Positions 1 through 8,311 of a DNA stretch of 64,000 nt are shown piece after piece; the first letter of the stretch is position 1, and every line of letters starts with the position of its first letter. This DNA is from Anaerolineae bacterium (lineage in GTDB: Bacteria > Chloroflexota > Anaerolineae > Promineifilales > Promineifilaceae): positions 1 through 64,000 of the forward strand of contig JADLAX010000002.1 in the NCBI GenBank assembly GCA_020848035.1, in the 5' to 3' direction. The notes under the pieces were generated by a model that worked only from the letters and a program-made list of their open reading frames with translations, was not told where the DNA came from and ran no database searches. Position numbers and translations under genes: made by a program.

Positions 1-211
1 AGCGCCCGATGATCTGCTCGGTGTCGCCGTGCTCACCACCCCAGCCGTAGACATCGGCCGTATCGAAGAAGTTGATGCCCAACTCCAGGGCCCGGTCCAT
101 GATTTTGAAGCTTTCTGTTTCGTCGGTGTGCCAGCCAAAATTCATCGTGCCCAGGCAAATGTTACTGACGACGACGCCGTGTTTGCCGAGACGTTTATGG
201 GTAACTGCCAT
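1..211 (-). CDS. Aldo/keto reductase, N-terminal part (runs off the left edge)
   Basis: The reverse strand from the ATG at 209-211 encodes about 70 residues beginning MAVTHKRLGKHG, then CLGTMNFG, a glutamate-rich stretch, and ALELGINFFDTADVYG. The last segment carries the catalytic Asp and Tyr (FDTADVYG) characteristic of the aldo/keto reductase fold, which reduces carbonyls with NADPH. Family members are about 320 residues long, so some three quarters of the gene lies outside the window. The 125-base gap to the next gene contains one extended palindrome (GGAAACGGCCGTTTCC). Substrate cannot be inferred. Confidence 0.85.
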   Translation of the reverse strand, partial: MAVTHKRLGKHGVVVSNICLGTMNFGWHTDETESFKIMDRALELGINFFDTADVYGWGGEHGDTEQIIGR

Positions 212-336
212 TGTAAAGCTCCTTTTGTGTGGTGGGTGGGCGGTGGCTGGAAACGGCCGTTTCCCACAAAATAAAAAGCGACAAGCATCCAATGCTCATC
301 GCTGTGTAAATGCTATTAACTGCATCCTTATTTTCT

Positions 337-537
337 TTAGTGGACGCTTTTTACTAGCTTGATATTCGCCCGAAGCCATTCATTAATTAGCTGCTGCACA
401 TCAATGTTCTTCTCTTCAGCCAATTTGCTCATATACTCATCTACATCAGGCTCCAAATAAACAGGAAAATGAAACTCAGCCTCGGCATTATAAAATTTAC
501 CTTTTTCTGCTTTAGAGAAATCGTATTCCGCCTTCAT
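337..537 (-). CDS. Antitoxin partner of the BrnT-like toxin
   Basis: A 66-residue protein beginning MKAEYDFSKAEKGKFY, the usual start of small ribbon-helix-helix-type antitoxins that accompany DUF497/BrnT toxins. The second half (EYMSKLAEEKNID, then LINEWLRANI) fits a helix-turn-helix dimer that would bind the operon promoter. Its start codon overlaps the toxin stop by four bases, so the toxin gene comes first in the operon, as in brnTA loci. Expected role: neutralise the toxin by complex formation and autorepress. Exact family assignment is by resemblance only. Confidence 0.7.
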   Translation of the reverse strand: MKAEYDFSKAEKGKFYNAEAEFHFPVYLEPDVDEYMSKLAEEKNIDVQQLINEWLRANIKLVKSVH

Positions 538-836
538 TCTTGTAATCCTTCTTTATACTGCTTCAATTCATTTGCGGTTGCTTTCCTCGCAGAAATGATG
601 CGAATCTCAACCGCAGCTTGATTCAATTGTTTGTACGTGTGAACCACCAACCGCAGGATACCACCGCTGTCAATACCTAACGTAATCCAACGATCTTCCT
701 CGTTGCTATGTTCATCATCAAATATTGAGAGCTGATTCGGGTCACGGAAAATTGTTGCTGCACGTCGAAAGTTGACTTGATGCTTGCGGATGTTAACAAC
801 TTCTTTCGCGGGATCCCAATCAAATTGATAGCGCAA
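534..836 (-). CDS. brnT: BrnT-family (DUF497) ribonuclease toxin
   Basis: 100 residues, the normal BrnT length. It shows FDWDPAKEVVNIRKHQVNF at the N-terminus (the conserved W-D-x-x-K...N-x-x-K-H-x-V-x-F signature), then a central EDRWITLG and a C-terminal IRIISARKATANE with the R-x-I-S-A-R-x-A motif. In characterised BrnT proteins this RelE-like fold is an mRNA-cleaving toxin. It overlaps the downstream antitoxin gene by four bases. Upstream DNA (837-955) contains two ACGGCCGTTT palindromes but no clear promoter that I can defend. Confidence 0.8.
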   Translation of the reverse strand: MRYQFDWDPAKEVVNIRKHQVNFRRAATIFRDPNQLSIFDDEHSNEEDRWITLGIDSGGILRLVVHTYKQLNQAAVEIRIISARKATANELKQYKEGLQE

Positions 837-1012
837 AGCACAACCTCAACCAACCGTTTCAGTAAGATTGTAATCGAAAAACGGCCGTTTCTCCACCCCC
901 GTACCAAAGTCACCTTCAATACGGCCGTTTCCTCCCGCACAATAACTCCAGGAGATTGCAGAATCAGCGACACCGCGTGAAGAACGGCCGTCGCAAAGGA
1001 AATCGCGACATC

Positions 1013-2938
1013 ATGAAATCATCCAACAAACCGCCAAAACAGTCGGAGCAAAAGCCTATTTCGAAATGGTTGTCCTACGAAATTGGTATTTTGCTTGTTT
1101 TGCTGCTCATTGCAGCCTTGCTCCTCACCACAAAACCCGCCCAGGGCGCGGGCGTGGTCGGCAGCGGCACCCCCGGCAGCTGCACCGAAGCCGCCCTCAC
1201 CACCGCCCTCTCCGGCGGCGGCAGCGTCAGCTTCAACTGCGGCGGCAGCCACACCATCACCCTCACCAGCCAGAAAACGATCAACAGCAGCACCACCATT
1301 AACGGCGGTGGGCAAATCACCCTCAGCGGTGGCGACACCACCCGGCTGTTTAACCTGCAAAACGGAGCCAGCCTCACCCTGCAAGCCATCACCCTGCGTG
1401 ATGGCTACAGCAGCGGCGACGGCGGCGCGATTTACGTAGAGCGGCTCAGCACGCTCACCCTGACCAACAGCGCCATCAACAGCTCCACGGCGGCCAACGG
1501 CGGGGCGATTGCGCTGAATGGCTGGGGTTCCAGCGACGCGGGCGGCACGCTCATCGTCACCAACAGCAGCTTTAGCGGCAACAGCTCCACGGCCAACGCC
1601 ATCCCCGGCGGTGGCAACGGCGGCGGGGTGCTCTACGTTACCGGCGGCTCGACGGCGACCGTGAGCGGCAGCACCTTTAGTGGCAACAGTTCGGTCAACG
1701 GCGGCGGCATTCACATCCTGGGAGCCAACCTCACCGTGACCGACAGCACCTTCACCGGCAACAGCGCCAACAACACGGCGGGCGGCGGCGGCGGCGGGGC
1801 CATTTACGTGGACGGCACCAAAAATTTAAGCGGCGTGATCGACATCTCGCTGAGCACCTTCAGCAACAACCAGAGCAACCAGCTGGGTGGGGCGATCTTC
1901 ACCTTCCCCGAAGGCACCGGCAGCGTCCTCATCGACCAGTCGCTGTTTGACGGCAATTCGGCCACCGGGGTCGGGCAGGGCGGCGCGATTTACCACCAGA
2001 GCGCCACCAGCAACGGACCGCTCAGCATCAGCAACAGCACGTTTATGAACAACAATGCCCACGCCACCAACGGCGGGGCCAGCTCCGGTGGAGCGCTCTG
2101 GCTGCTGGATGCGCCGGTGACCATCACCAGCAGCACCTTTGTAGCCAACGACGCCACCACGCCGCTGCCCCTGGCCGCCGACGACTGGCGGCGCGGCTTT
2201 GGCGGGGCGATCCGCAGCAGCGACGCCACGACAATTGTGAACAGCACGATTGTCAACAACACGGCCGGTTTTGTTGGCGGGGCGATTGCCGGGCCCGCCA
2301 CGGTGCGCAACACGATTATCGCCAACAACGACGGCGACAATCCGTGGGACATCCAGGAAAACTGCACCGATGTGCTGACCAACGCGGGCCACAATATTCA
2401 ATTTCCGCAAAAAACGACGGGGAACTGGAACGATTATGAATGTTTTGGGGGGCAAACGGCCGTAAATCCCCAAATCGGCACCCTCGGCAACTACGGCGGC
2501 CCGACCCCCACCGTGCCCCTGCTGGCCAGCAGCCCGGCCATCAACGCGGGCAGCAGCTGCCCCGCCACGGACCAGCGCGGCTTTGCCCGCAACGGCGTCT
2601 GCGACATCGGTGCCTACGAGTTTGGTGGCGGACTGATCATCACCAGCATCACGCCGCCCTGGTCTGGCCTGAACAACGTGCAGGACGTGACCCTGACGGT
2701 GCAGGGCGCGGGCTTTACTGCCAGCACAATCGTACGCTGGAACGGGGCCAACCGCACCACGACCTATGTGAGTCCGTTTGTGGTAACGGCCGTTCTGCCC
2801 GCCACCGATCTTGATACCCTGGGCAATTACAGCGTCACCGTCTACGACCCGGCCCGCAGCCTGGAGAGCGATCCGGCCACCTTCACCGTCGTAACCCAGC
2901 TGGTAGAGACGTTTTTGCCAGTGGTAGTACGGCCGTAA
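1013..2938 (+). CDS. Secreted parallel beta-helix protein with choice-of-anchor Q region and IPT-like tail
   Basis: About 641 residues. A membrane-spanning signal sequence (residues ~20-45, ending TTKPAQGAG) is followed by many short repeats of the form SxFSGNSSxxGGGI, typical of right-handed beta-helix, polymorphic-outer-membrane-type proteins. Residues ~480-540 contain GTLGNYGGPTPTVPLL...SPAINAG...CDIGAYEFGG, the signature of choice-of-anchor Q proteins. The C-terminal ~95 residues resemble an IPT/TIG immunoglobulin-like domain. I start at the ATG at 1013 rather than the in-frame ATG at 956 because AAGGA lies about 12 bases upstream and the signal then sits near the N-terminus. Likely surface-exposed adhesin or polysaccharide-binding protein; function unproven. 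Confidence 0.8.
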   Translation: MKSSNKPPKQSEQKPISKWLSYEIGILLVLLLIAALLLTTKPAQGAGVVGSGTPGSCTEAALTTALSGGGSVSFNCGGSHTITLTSQKTINSSTTINGGGQITLSGGDTTRLFNLQNGASLTLQAITLRDGYSSGDGGAIYVERLSTLTLTNSAINSSTAANGGAIALNGWGSSDAGGTLIVTNSSFSGNSSTANAIPGGGNGGGVLYVTGGSTATVSGSTFSGNSSVNGGGIHILGANLTVTDSTFTGNSANNTAGGGGGGAIYVDGTKNLSGVIDISLSTFSNNQSNQLGGAIFTFPEGTGSVLIDQSLFDGNSATGVGQGGAIYHQSATSNGPLSISNSTFMNNNAHATNGGASSGGALWLLDAPVTITSSTFVANDATTPLPLAADDWRRGFGGAIRSSDATTIVNSTIVNNTAGFVGGAIAGPATVRNTIIANNDGDNPWDIQENCTDVLTNAGHNIQFPQKTTGNWNDYECFGGQTAVNPQIGTLGNYGGPTPTVPLLASSPAINAGSSCPATDQRGFARNGVCDIGAYEFGGGLIITSITPPWSGLNNVQDVTLTVQGAGFTASTIVRWNGANRTTTYVSPFVVTAVLPATDLDTLGNYSVTVYDPARSLESDPATFTVVTQLVETFLPVVVRP

Positions 2939-2988
2939 ACCGCAAATGGCTCCTTGGGACTTTGTGTGCTTTGGTGGGAAACGTAAAA

Positions 2989-3023
2989 CGTGAAACGTGA
3001 TGCCGCTCTGATCACGTTTCACG
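2989..3023. repeat. Word-type hairpin (CGTGAAA words)
   Basis: A perfect 13-base inverted repeat: CGTGAAACGTGAT at 2989-3001 and its complement at 3011-3023, flanked by further CTTCACG copies. It lies between convergent genes and may act as a bidirectional terminator, although no T-run follows. The same words recur at 17178-17214 and 22765-22818. Confidence 0.75.
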
Positions 3024-3069
3024 CTTCACGCTTCACGGTCCGCCAACCTCAGAATAGAAACCCAACCCC

Positions 3070-4416
3070 TTATCGCAAATAGCCCAACCATTGCCGCTGG
3101 TAATCAATCATCGTGTCCAGCAGGGCGGCCATGCCCTGGTAGCGGGTCACGATGGGGTCTACCAGCAGCGCTTGCAGCGCTAAGTCCCGCGATTGGTGCA
3201 GAATCGCTTCGGCCGTCAAATCGTGCACGGCCACCTGGTTGCGCAGCAGGCCTAAAAAGCCTTTGGGCAGCTGTCCCATCGGGATGCCGTGCAGGCCATT
3301 TTTGTCCACCGTTGCCGGAACTTCCACCACCAACCATTCAGGCAGTTCGTCGATAAACCCTTGGTTGGGAATGTTAACGGCCGCTTCCTCATAACCAGAA
3401 TCGGTAAGTATGCCCTCGACAATCGGCACAATTCGTTCTTTGAGCTTAAGTTCAATTTTCGGATCAATTTTAGTCAGATAATTTTTGTAGAAGCGGTAAA
3501 AATCGTTGATACCTTTGTGATCCGTCACGTCGTAGGCCCAGTGAATGTATTCGCCAAAGTGGCTGTCGCTGGTGATGGGCAGCACGCCAAACCGCTCTAA
3601 AACCGCCTGGAACACGCGCCGCTCCGGCCACGCTTCCGTTCTAAAAACCGGCTCTGAAGCATCATCTGCCCCAGAATGCCCGGTTTCCTTGAAATATTTC
3701 TGTTCGGTGTCCTGCACGGGCATCTTGCCAAAAAATTCCGGTGCCCGCGCCAAAATGTCCGGGTAAGCGTCTGCCCCGGTTTCGGTGTAGGTGGCGGTGA
3801 GTACCGCGCTAAAATGATTAAGCCCAGCGGCGCGGACGGCGAGATCGGTGTACGGCCGTTCCAGCACAAATGGCAAAAATCGCTCCAGCGAGGCAATTTC
3901 ATGGCACAGCCCAATGAACTTCAGCTCAGGGAAGGCGCGATGCACCGTGGTGCAAATCCGGCTCATCGGATTGCTAAAGTTGAAGACGTAAGCATCCGGG
4001 CAAATGGCCATCACGTCGGCGCAAATGGCCAGAATGGGCGGCGTAATGCGCAGCGCATGGAACAGACCGCCAGGGCCGCCGTTTTCGCCATACACCTGCT
4101 GAATGCCAAACTGCTGCGGAATCCGCCAATCGAGCTCCCACAGTTCAAACCGGTCGCCTACTTCAATGGAGATGATGACAAAATCGGCCCCTTGCAGCGC
4201 CTCGGACCGGTTGGTGGTGGCCGAAACCGTAAAAGGCAGCCCATTAGCCTCGATAAACGCCTGGCTGTTGGCCGCCACCTGGCCCATCGTCACCGGGTTA
4301 ATGTCGTGCAGCACAATGTGGCTCCCGGTCAACACCTCACTCTGCAAAATGTCGCCAATCGTGCCGTAGCCAAATTGAGCGCTGCCTGCCCCAATTAAAA
4401 CAATTCGTTTACTCAT
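3070..4416 (-). CDS. Family 4 glycosidase (NAD- and metal-dependent alpha-glycosidase type)
   Basis: 448 residues from the ATG at 4416, chosen over the ATG at 4428 because AGGTGA precedes it by eight bases. The N-terminus has a Rossmann motif (VLIGAGSAQFG). Further on come NFSNPMSRICTTVH, GLCHE (the Cys/His pair that holds the divalent metal in GH4 enzymes) and GLNHFSAV. GH4 enzymes cleave alpha- or beta-glycosides by an NAD-assisted oxidation-elimination route. The LHDINP motif binds the cofactor adenosine. The subgroup looks like alpha-galactosidase, alpha-glucosidase or alpha-galacturonidase rather than 6-phospho-beta-glucosidase, but substrate is uncertain. The gene stands alone. Confidence 0.85.
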   Translation of the reverse strand: MSKRIVLIGAGSAQFGYGTIGDILQSEVLTGSHIVLHDINPVTMGQVAANSQAFIEANGLPFTVSATTNRSEALQGADFVIISIEVGDRFELWELDWRIPQQFGIQQVYGENGGPGGLFHALRITPPILAICADVMAICPDAYVFNFSNPMSRICTTVHRAFPELKFIGLCHEIASLERFLPFVLERPYTDLAVRAAGLNHFSAVLTATYTETGADAYPDILARAPEFFGKMPVQDTEQKYFKETGHSGADDASEPVFRTEAWPERRVFQAVLERFGVLPITSDSHFGEYIHWAYDVTDHKGINDFYRFYKNYLTKIDPKIELKLKERIVPIVEGILTDSGYEEAAVNIPNQGFIDELPEWLVVEVPATVDKNGLHGIPMGQLPKGFLGLLRNQVAVHDLTAEAILHQSRDLALQALLVDPIVTRYQGMAALLDTMIDYQRQWLGYLR

Positions 4417-4486
4417 GAGAGAATTCACCTACCTTGATCGTTTCGGCGAATTATATGTCATTTCCATTGCTTCCTCATGTTTTACA

Positions 4487-5506
4487 TTATCTCCCGAAGG
4501 ACACACCGGTAAGCTGCTCCGACACCTGCCACAATTTTTGCGCGTCGGCCAGGTTGTGGGAGGCTTCGTTGGAGTTCACCTTCACCGGATAGCCGCCGCG
4601 TTCGCTGGGGCCATCAGGGCCAAAATAGTCGCCACCGCTGGCCTGTGGATCCACGGCGGCGCGCAGTGTGGGCAACGCCCCCATTGCGGCGCTTTGCACC
4701 AGCCTGGCAAACAACGGCCGTAACGCCGGTGCCGCCCAACCAGGTAGCAAATGGTTGGCCAGGTTGGTGTCTGAGACGCCCGGGTGGGCCGCCAGCGCCT
4801 GCGCCGAAACGCCCAACGCCTCGAAGCGGCGCTGTAGTTCGTAAGTAAAGAGGAGATTGGCCAGTTTGGAACGGCCGTATGCCTTCATCGGCGTATATCC
4901 CTGCCCATCCGCAAACATCAAATTGTCAAAATCCATCGTGCCAAAGCGATGCCCACCGCTGCTGACGTTCACCACCCGTGCGCCCGGTGTGCTGGTCAAC
5001 CGGTCGAACAGCAGTCCGGTCAGGGCAAAGTGGCCCAGGTGGTTGGTGCCAAGCTGCTGCTCAAAGCCATCGGCGGTACGGCCGTAAGGCACCATCATGA
5101 TGCCTGCATTGTTCACCAACACGTCCAGCTGGCTGTATTTCGCCTTAAACGCCGCCGCAAACCGGCGCACCGAGTCCAGGCTGGCCAGGTCCAATTCCAT
5201 AATTTCGACCTGGGCACCGGGAACGTCGGCCTGGATATCTGCCAGCGCTGCCCGGGCCTTCTCCAGGTTGCGGCTGGCCAGGATCGTTGTGGCCCCTTTG
5301 CGAGCAAACTCGCGGGCCGCTTCCAGGCCAATGCCGCTGTTGGCCCCGGTCACCACAATGACCTGGCCCGTCAAATCGGGTAAATCGGCGGCGGTCCATT
5401 TTCCCTCAGCATGAGCCGGACTTCCTTGTTTCTGCTTGCGCAGGTACTGCACCAAACCAATGCCAGCAGCGGCCATCGCCAGCCCACCTATTATCTTTTT
5501 GTTCAT
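4487..5506 (-). CDS. Membrane-anchored short-chain dehydrogenase (retinol-dehydrogenase-like)
   Basis: 339 residues. The N-terminus (MNKKIIGGLAMAAAGIGLV) is a short hydrophobic anchor, followed by TGANSGIG (cofactor loop), NNAGIMMVPYG, NVSSGGHRFG and the catalytic pair in YGRSKLANLL. It belongs to the retinol-dehydrogenase-like classical SDRs, NAD(P)-dependent oxidoreductases of about 300-330 residues. AAGGGG lies eight bases before the start. It is a paralog of the SDR at 5719-6660, from which it is separated by a 119-base inverted-repeat element. Substrate unknown. Confidence 0.85.
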   Translation of the reverse strand: MNKKIIGGLAMAAAGIGLVQYLRKQKQGSPAHAEGKWTAADLPDLTGQVIVVTGANSGIGLEAAREFARKGATTILASRNLEKARAALADIQADVPGAQVEIMELDLASLDSVRRFAAAFKAKYSQLDVLVNNAGIMMVPYGRTADGFEQQLGTNHLGHFALTGLLFDRLTSTPGARVVNVSSGGHRFGTMDFDNLMFADGQGYTPMKAYGRSKLANLLFTYELQRRFEALGVSAQALAAHPGVSDTNLANHLLPGWAAPALRPLFARLVQSAAMGALPTLRAAVDPQASGGDYFGPDGPSERGGYPVKVNSNEASHNLADAQKLWQVSEQLTGVSFGR

Positions 5507-5543
5507 CTGTGTTACCCCTTTTCAGCCAAATGATGATCTATCT

Positions 5544-5662
5544 GGTAACCGTTCAGTTGGTATCCCGCACGAAGGCGCTTCGCGCCCCGTGCGGGGAAAA
5601 AAACCTCGATCTTTGGCCGCGCCAGGCGCGGCCCATGCTCTACGGAGAACTGAACGGTTACC
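5544..5662. repeat. 119-base element with perfect 15-base terminal inverted repeats and two internal hairpins
   Basis: GGTAACCGTTCAGTT (5544-5558) is perfectly complementary to 5648-5662. Inside are two more stems. CCCGCACG (5564-5571) pairs with 5588-5595 around an inner GGCGC-TTC-GCGCC stem. GGCCGCGCC (5615-5623) pairs with GGCGCGGCC (5625-5633). The whole can fold as a three-stem, cloverleaf-like structure. It lies in the promoter-side gap of one SDR gene and downstream of... both flanking SDR genes face left, so it sits upstream of 4487-5506 and beyond the stop of 5719-6660. It resembles a MITE or REP-type element; no clear target duplication was seen. Confidence 0.75.
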
Positions 5663-5718
5663 CTATCTGTGTGTGATATTTTGAGTATAGCAAGGCGGGC
5701 AACGGCCGTTGTCCACCT

Positions 5719-6660
5719 TCATCCATTGTTAAGCGGATAGATAACACACCCCGTCAATTCCTCGGAAACGTCCCAGAACCGTTGGCGGAGCGCCGCATCA
5801 TCGAGAGCATTGTTACAACGCTGCTCAGCCGGATAGCCCCGCACGCGGAACGTTTGGGGGCCGTAAAAAACGCCTCCCTTCGCCTCGGGTGCCGTTGCGG
5901 CATAAAGTTGAGGCAAAACCCCCATGCGGATATCCTGTCCAATCAGGGGGCCGATAATGCGATAAATAATTCGCTCGCTCCAAGGCGCACCCGACTGCTG
6001 CAAGCTGTTCGTCTGCAAATTGCCCATCACCAGGCCAGGATGAGATGAATTGGCAATGGTGTCGTGCCGCGCAGCCTTGAGCCGCCGATCCAGCTCAGTG
6101 GCAAAAACAGCGTTGGCTAATTTACTCTGGCTGTAGGTGGACCAACGGTTGTACGCTTTTTCGCCCATCAAATCGTCAAAATGAATCGAGCCACCAAACG
6201 CCGCACTGCTGGAAACGTTGTGGACGCGAGAGCCAGATGTGCTGGTCAGCACGTCCAACAGCAGCCCCGTCAGGGCAAAGTGGGCCAGATGGTTGACGCC
6301 AAACTGCATTTCAAAGCCGTCTTCCGTCTCGGTGCGCGGAATGGCCATCACGCCTGCGTTGTTCAATAACAGGTCCAAACGGTCATATTTTGCTTTGAAC
6401 GCAGCGGCAAAAGCCCGTACTGAATCCAGGCTGGCATTGTCCAAGGCCATAACCTCCAGCCTGGCCTGAGGCACCTGACGCAGCACTTCCACCCTGGCTT
6501 CGTCGGCCTTGCGCACATTGCGGCAGGCCATCACCACCGTGGCTCCTTTGGCAGCCAAGGCCTTGGTTGATTCCAGCCCCAGGCCGCTGTTGGCTCCGGT
6601 GATAATAACCACTTTGCCCGTCATATCAGGCATGTCATTTTGTGTCCATTTGTTACCCAT
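5719..6660 (-). CDS. Short-chain dehydrogenase (retinol-dehydrogenase-like)
   Basis: 313 residues with TGANSGLG near the N-terminus, NNAGVMAIPR, NVSSSAAFGG and YSQSKLANAV (catalytic Tyr and Lys). It has no membrane anchor, unlike its paralog at 4487-5506. GAGGAG lies about eight bases upstream of the start. A TetR gene follows upstream on the same strand (6724-7290), and a candidate operator at 6689-6704 sits between the TetR stop and this start, so the TetR protein probably controls this dehydrogenase. Likely NADP-dependent detoxification or lipid-carbonyl reduction; substrate unknown. Confidence 0.85.
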   Translation of the reverse strand: MGNKWTQNDMPDMTGKVVIITGANSGLGLESTKALAAKGATVVMACRNVRKADEARVEVLRQVPQARLEVMALDNASLDSVRAFAAAFKAKYDRLDLLLNNAGVMAIPRTETEDGFEMQFGVNHLAHFALTGLLLDVLTSTSGSRVHNVSSSAAFGGSIHFDDLMGEKAYNRWSTYSQSKLANAVFATELDRRLKAARHDTIANSSHPGLVMGNLQTNSLQQSGAPWSERIIYRIIGPLIGQDIRMGVLPQLYAATAPEAKGGVFYGPQTFRVRGYPAEQRCNNALDDAALRQRFWDVSEELTGCVIYPLNNG

Positions 6661-6688
6661 CCCGTTTACTCCTCTTCTACACTTCGGA

Positions 6689-6704
6689 TTGATTAGTCAG
6701 TCAA
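6689..6704. promoter_or_regulatory. Candidate TetR operator upstream of the SDR gene
   Basis: TTGATTAGTCAGTCAA, an imperfect palindrome built from the same TTAGTCA/TGACTAA words as the site at 7310-7325 in front of the TetR gene. It lies 29-44 bases upstream of the SDR start. Assignment to the neighbouring TetR is inference from proximity and shared words. Confidence 0.55.
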
Positions 6705-6723
6705 TCTTTGTCGCAAAAAAAAT

Positions 6724-7290
6724 TTAGAGCGCAACGCCCTTCCAGAAAATCTCAAAGCCCTGGGTGATGTGGCGGGTGAGCGGCATGTCGGTTAGAGTGT
6801 GCTCGGTGGCGTAGGCAACGGCCGCTTCCAGCTGCGCATAAAAAATCTGGCCCAGGTAAGCCGGATCAATGTCCACCAGCAACCCTTCAGCGATGCCCTG
6901 CACAATCATGTCGTAGGCAAAGGCCAGCCCGGCGTCCTGGCTCTGCTGCGCTTCCTGGCTCACCAGGTTGGACAATTTCAGCTGGTTCAGCAGGCCGTAC
7001 CGCACCGGAAAGCGCAGCCCCCAGTCAATATGGCGAAACCAGATATGCTCCACGCGCTCTTTCAGCGTACCCGCCTGCGGATAGCCCGCCATTAAGTGCC
7101 CCAGCCACTCTTGCTTGAGCTGCTGGTACACCGCGTCAATCAGCACGTCCTTAGAGGGAAAGTAATTAAACAGCGTTCCGGTCGCCACACCCGCGTGTTT
7201 GGCAATACGCGCCGTGGGCGTATTCCAGAATCCTTCCTGGGCAAAAAGGTCAATGGATGCTTCGATCAGCTGCTTCTCTTTTTCATGCAT
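6724..7290 (-). CDS. TetR/AcrR-family transcriptional repressor
   Basis: 188 residues. The N-terminal helix-turn-helix reads LIEASIDLFAQEGFWNT, then TARIAKHAGVATGTLFNYFPSKDVLI, the standard TetR DNA-binding domain. The remaining ~130 residues form the variable ligand-binding helical domain. It starts at 7290. TTGACTAATCAGTCAA (7310-7325), 20 bases upstream, is a near-perfect palindrome suited to autoregulation, and a related site precedes the SDR gene at 5719-6660. These observations suggest a small TetR-SDR regulon responding to a hydrophobic compound. Confidence 0.9.
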   Translation of the reverse strand: MHEKEKQLIEASIDLFAQEGFWNTPTARIAKHAGVATGTLFNYFPSKDVLIDAVYQQLKQEWLGHLMAGYPQAGTLKERVEHIWFRHIDWGLRFPVRYGLLNQLKLSNLVSQEAQQSQDAGLAFAYDMIVQGIAEGLLVDIDPAYLGQIFYAQLEAAVAYATEHTLTDMPLTRHITQGFEIFWKGVAL

Positions 7291-7309
7291 GGCCCTACTC
7301 TACAACAGA

Positions 7310-7325
7310 TTGACTAATCAGTCAA
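7310..7325. promoter_or_regulatory. Candidate TetR operator upstream of the TetR gene
   Basis: TTGACTAATCAGTCAA, with TTGACT and AGTCAA arms forming a 16-base near-palindrome 20 bases before the repressor start. Its words recur at 6689-6704. Confidence 0.65.
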
Positions 7326-7337
7326 AATTTGATTTTT

Positions 7338-7400
7338 GCCACAGAGAACACAGAGGGAAAAGAGAAAATCCCTCTCTTAAATCTCTGTGCCCTCTGTGGC
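7338..7400. repeat. Word-type hairpin (CACAGAG words)
   Basis: GCCACAGAG (7338-7346) is complementary to CTCTGTGGC (7392-7400), with further ACACAGAGGG and CCCTCTC words between them. It fills the gap between the TetR promoter and the stop of the next gene. Confidence 0.6.
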
Positions 7401-7414
7401 CAATCTTCTTTGAC

Positions 7415-8233
7415 TCATGTGTAATCTTTGCGGTTGGGTCCGCCCATTTTGGCCAGCCAGCGGGCAAAGCGGGGCGAGAGGTTGTAGACAAAGATGAGCA
7501 GTTCATAGTAGCGGGGCAGCGTGAGGATTTGCCGCTTTTTGACGATGGCGTGCAGTACGGCCGTTGCCACACGCTCCGGCGTTAAGGCAGGCAAAAATTG
7601 GGTAAAAGGGGGCATGCGCTCGTTGGACACGTGCTTGCGGAAGAAGTCGGTCCCGGCCACGGTGCCCAGCCGCACGATGGTGGCATTCACCGGCGAATTG
7701 GCCAGCTCGGCGTGCAAGATTTGGGTGTAGGCGTCGATAGCCGCTTTGGTCGCGGCGTAGGCGGCCGACGCGCCGCCGACAAAGGCCCGCCCGGCCACCG
7801 AGCCAATGTTGACGAGGTGGCCGCGCCCGGCCGCCTGCATTTTGGGCAGCACAAATTTCGTGCCGATGACCATGCCGTCGTACCCAACGCGCATGGTGCG
7901 CTGCGCCTCTACCACGCTCATTTCGGTCACGTCGGCCCAGCGCACGTAGGCGGCATTGTGGATGAGCAGGTCGATACGGCCGTTCTCCGCCCAAATCCCC
8001 GCCAGCCAGCCCTCATATGCCGCCTGGTCCGCCACATCGCAGCGGCTCAGGTGAATCTGGCTGGCCGTGGACAGAGCCGCCCGTTCAGCTTCGGCCCCAT
8101 CGAGGCTGGCCTGCGAAAAACCGCAGGCGTACACCATCGCCCCCTCAGCCGCCAGCGCCTGGGTCATGGCCCAGCCAATGCCCTGCGTCCCACCCGTCAC
8201 CACACAAACTTGATTTTGAAATTTTGAACCCAT
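7415..8233 (-). CDS. Short-chain dehydrogenase/reductase
   Basis: 272 residues with VTGGTQGIG (cofactor loop), CDVADQAAYEGW, HNAAYVRW (an NNAG variant), NIGSVAGRAF and a YAATKAAIDAY motif holding the catalytic Tyr and Lys. It is a classical cytosolic SDR and only distantly similar to the two SDRs to its left. AAGGG lies six bases before the start. The product resembles ketoreductases of the 3-oxoacyl or sorbitol-type families, but no substrate can be assigned. The gap downstream toward the TetR operator holds a word-type hairpin. Confidence 0.85.
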   Translation of the reverse strand: MGSKFQNQVCVVTGGTQGIGWAMTQALAAEGAMVYACGFSQASLDGAEAERAALSTASQIHLSRCDVADQAAYEGWLAGIWAENGRIDLLIHNAAYVRWADVTEMSVVEAQRTMRVGYDGMVIGTKFVLPKMQAAGRGHLVNIGSVAGRAFVGGASAAYAATKAAIDAYTQILHAELANSPVNATIVRLGTVAGTDFFRKHVSNERMPPFTQFLPALTPERVATAVLHAIVKKRQILTLPRYYELLIFVYNLSPRFARWLAKMGGPNRKDYT

Positions 8234-8311
8234 CGAAACCCTTTTTTAACGCAAAGGTGCCAAGGTGCAGAGATGCAAAGAAAAATCTGTGTAATCTGCG
8301 AAATCTGTGGC

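Noticed and set aside
1826-3022. A 398-codon minus-strand frame opposite the beta-helix gene
   Set aside because: Gly/Arg/Val-rich shadow of a repetitive gene, and it runs through the downstream hairpin.
2989-3036. Repeated short words as possible CRISPR
   Set aside because: Repeats are contiguous inverted words without regular spacers, and no cas genes are present.
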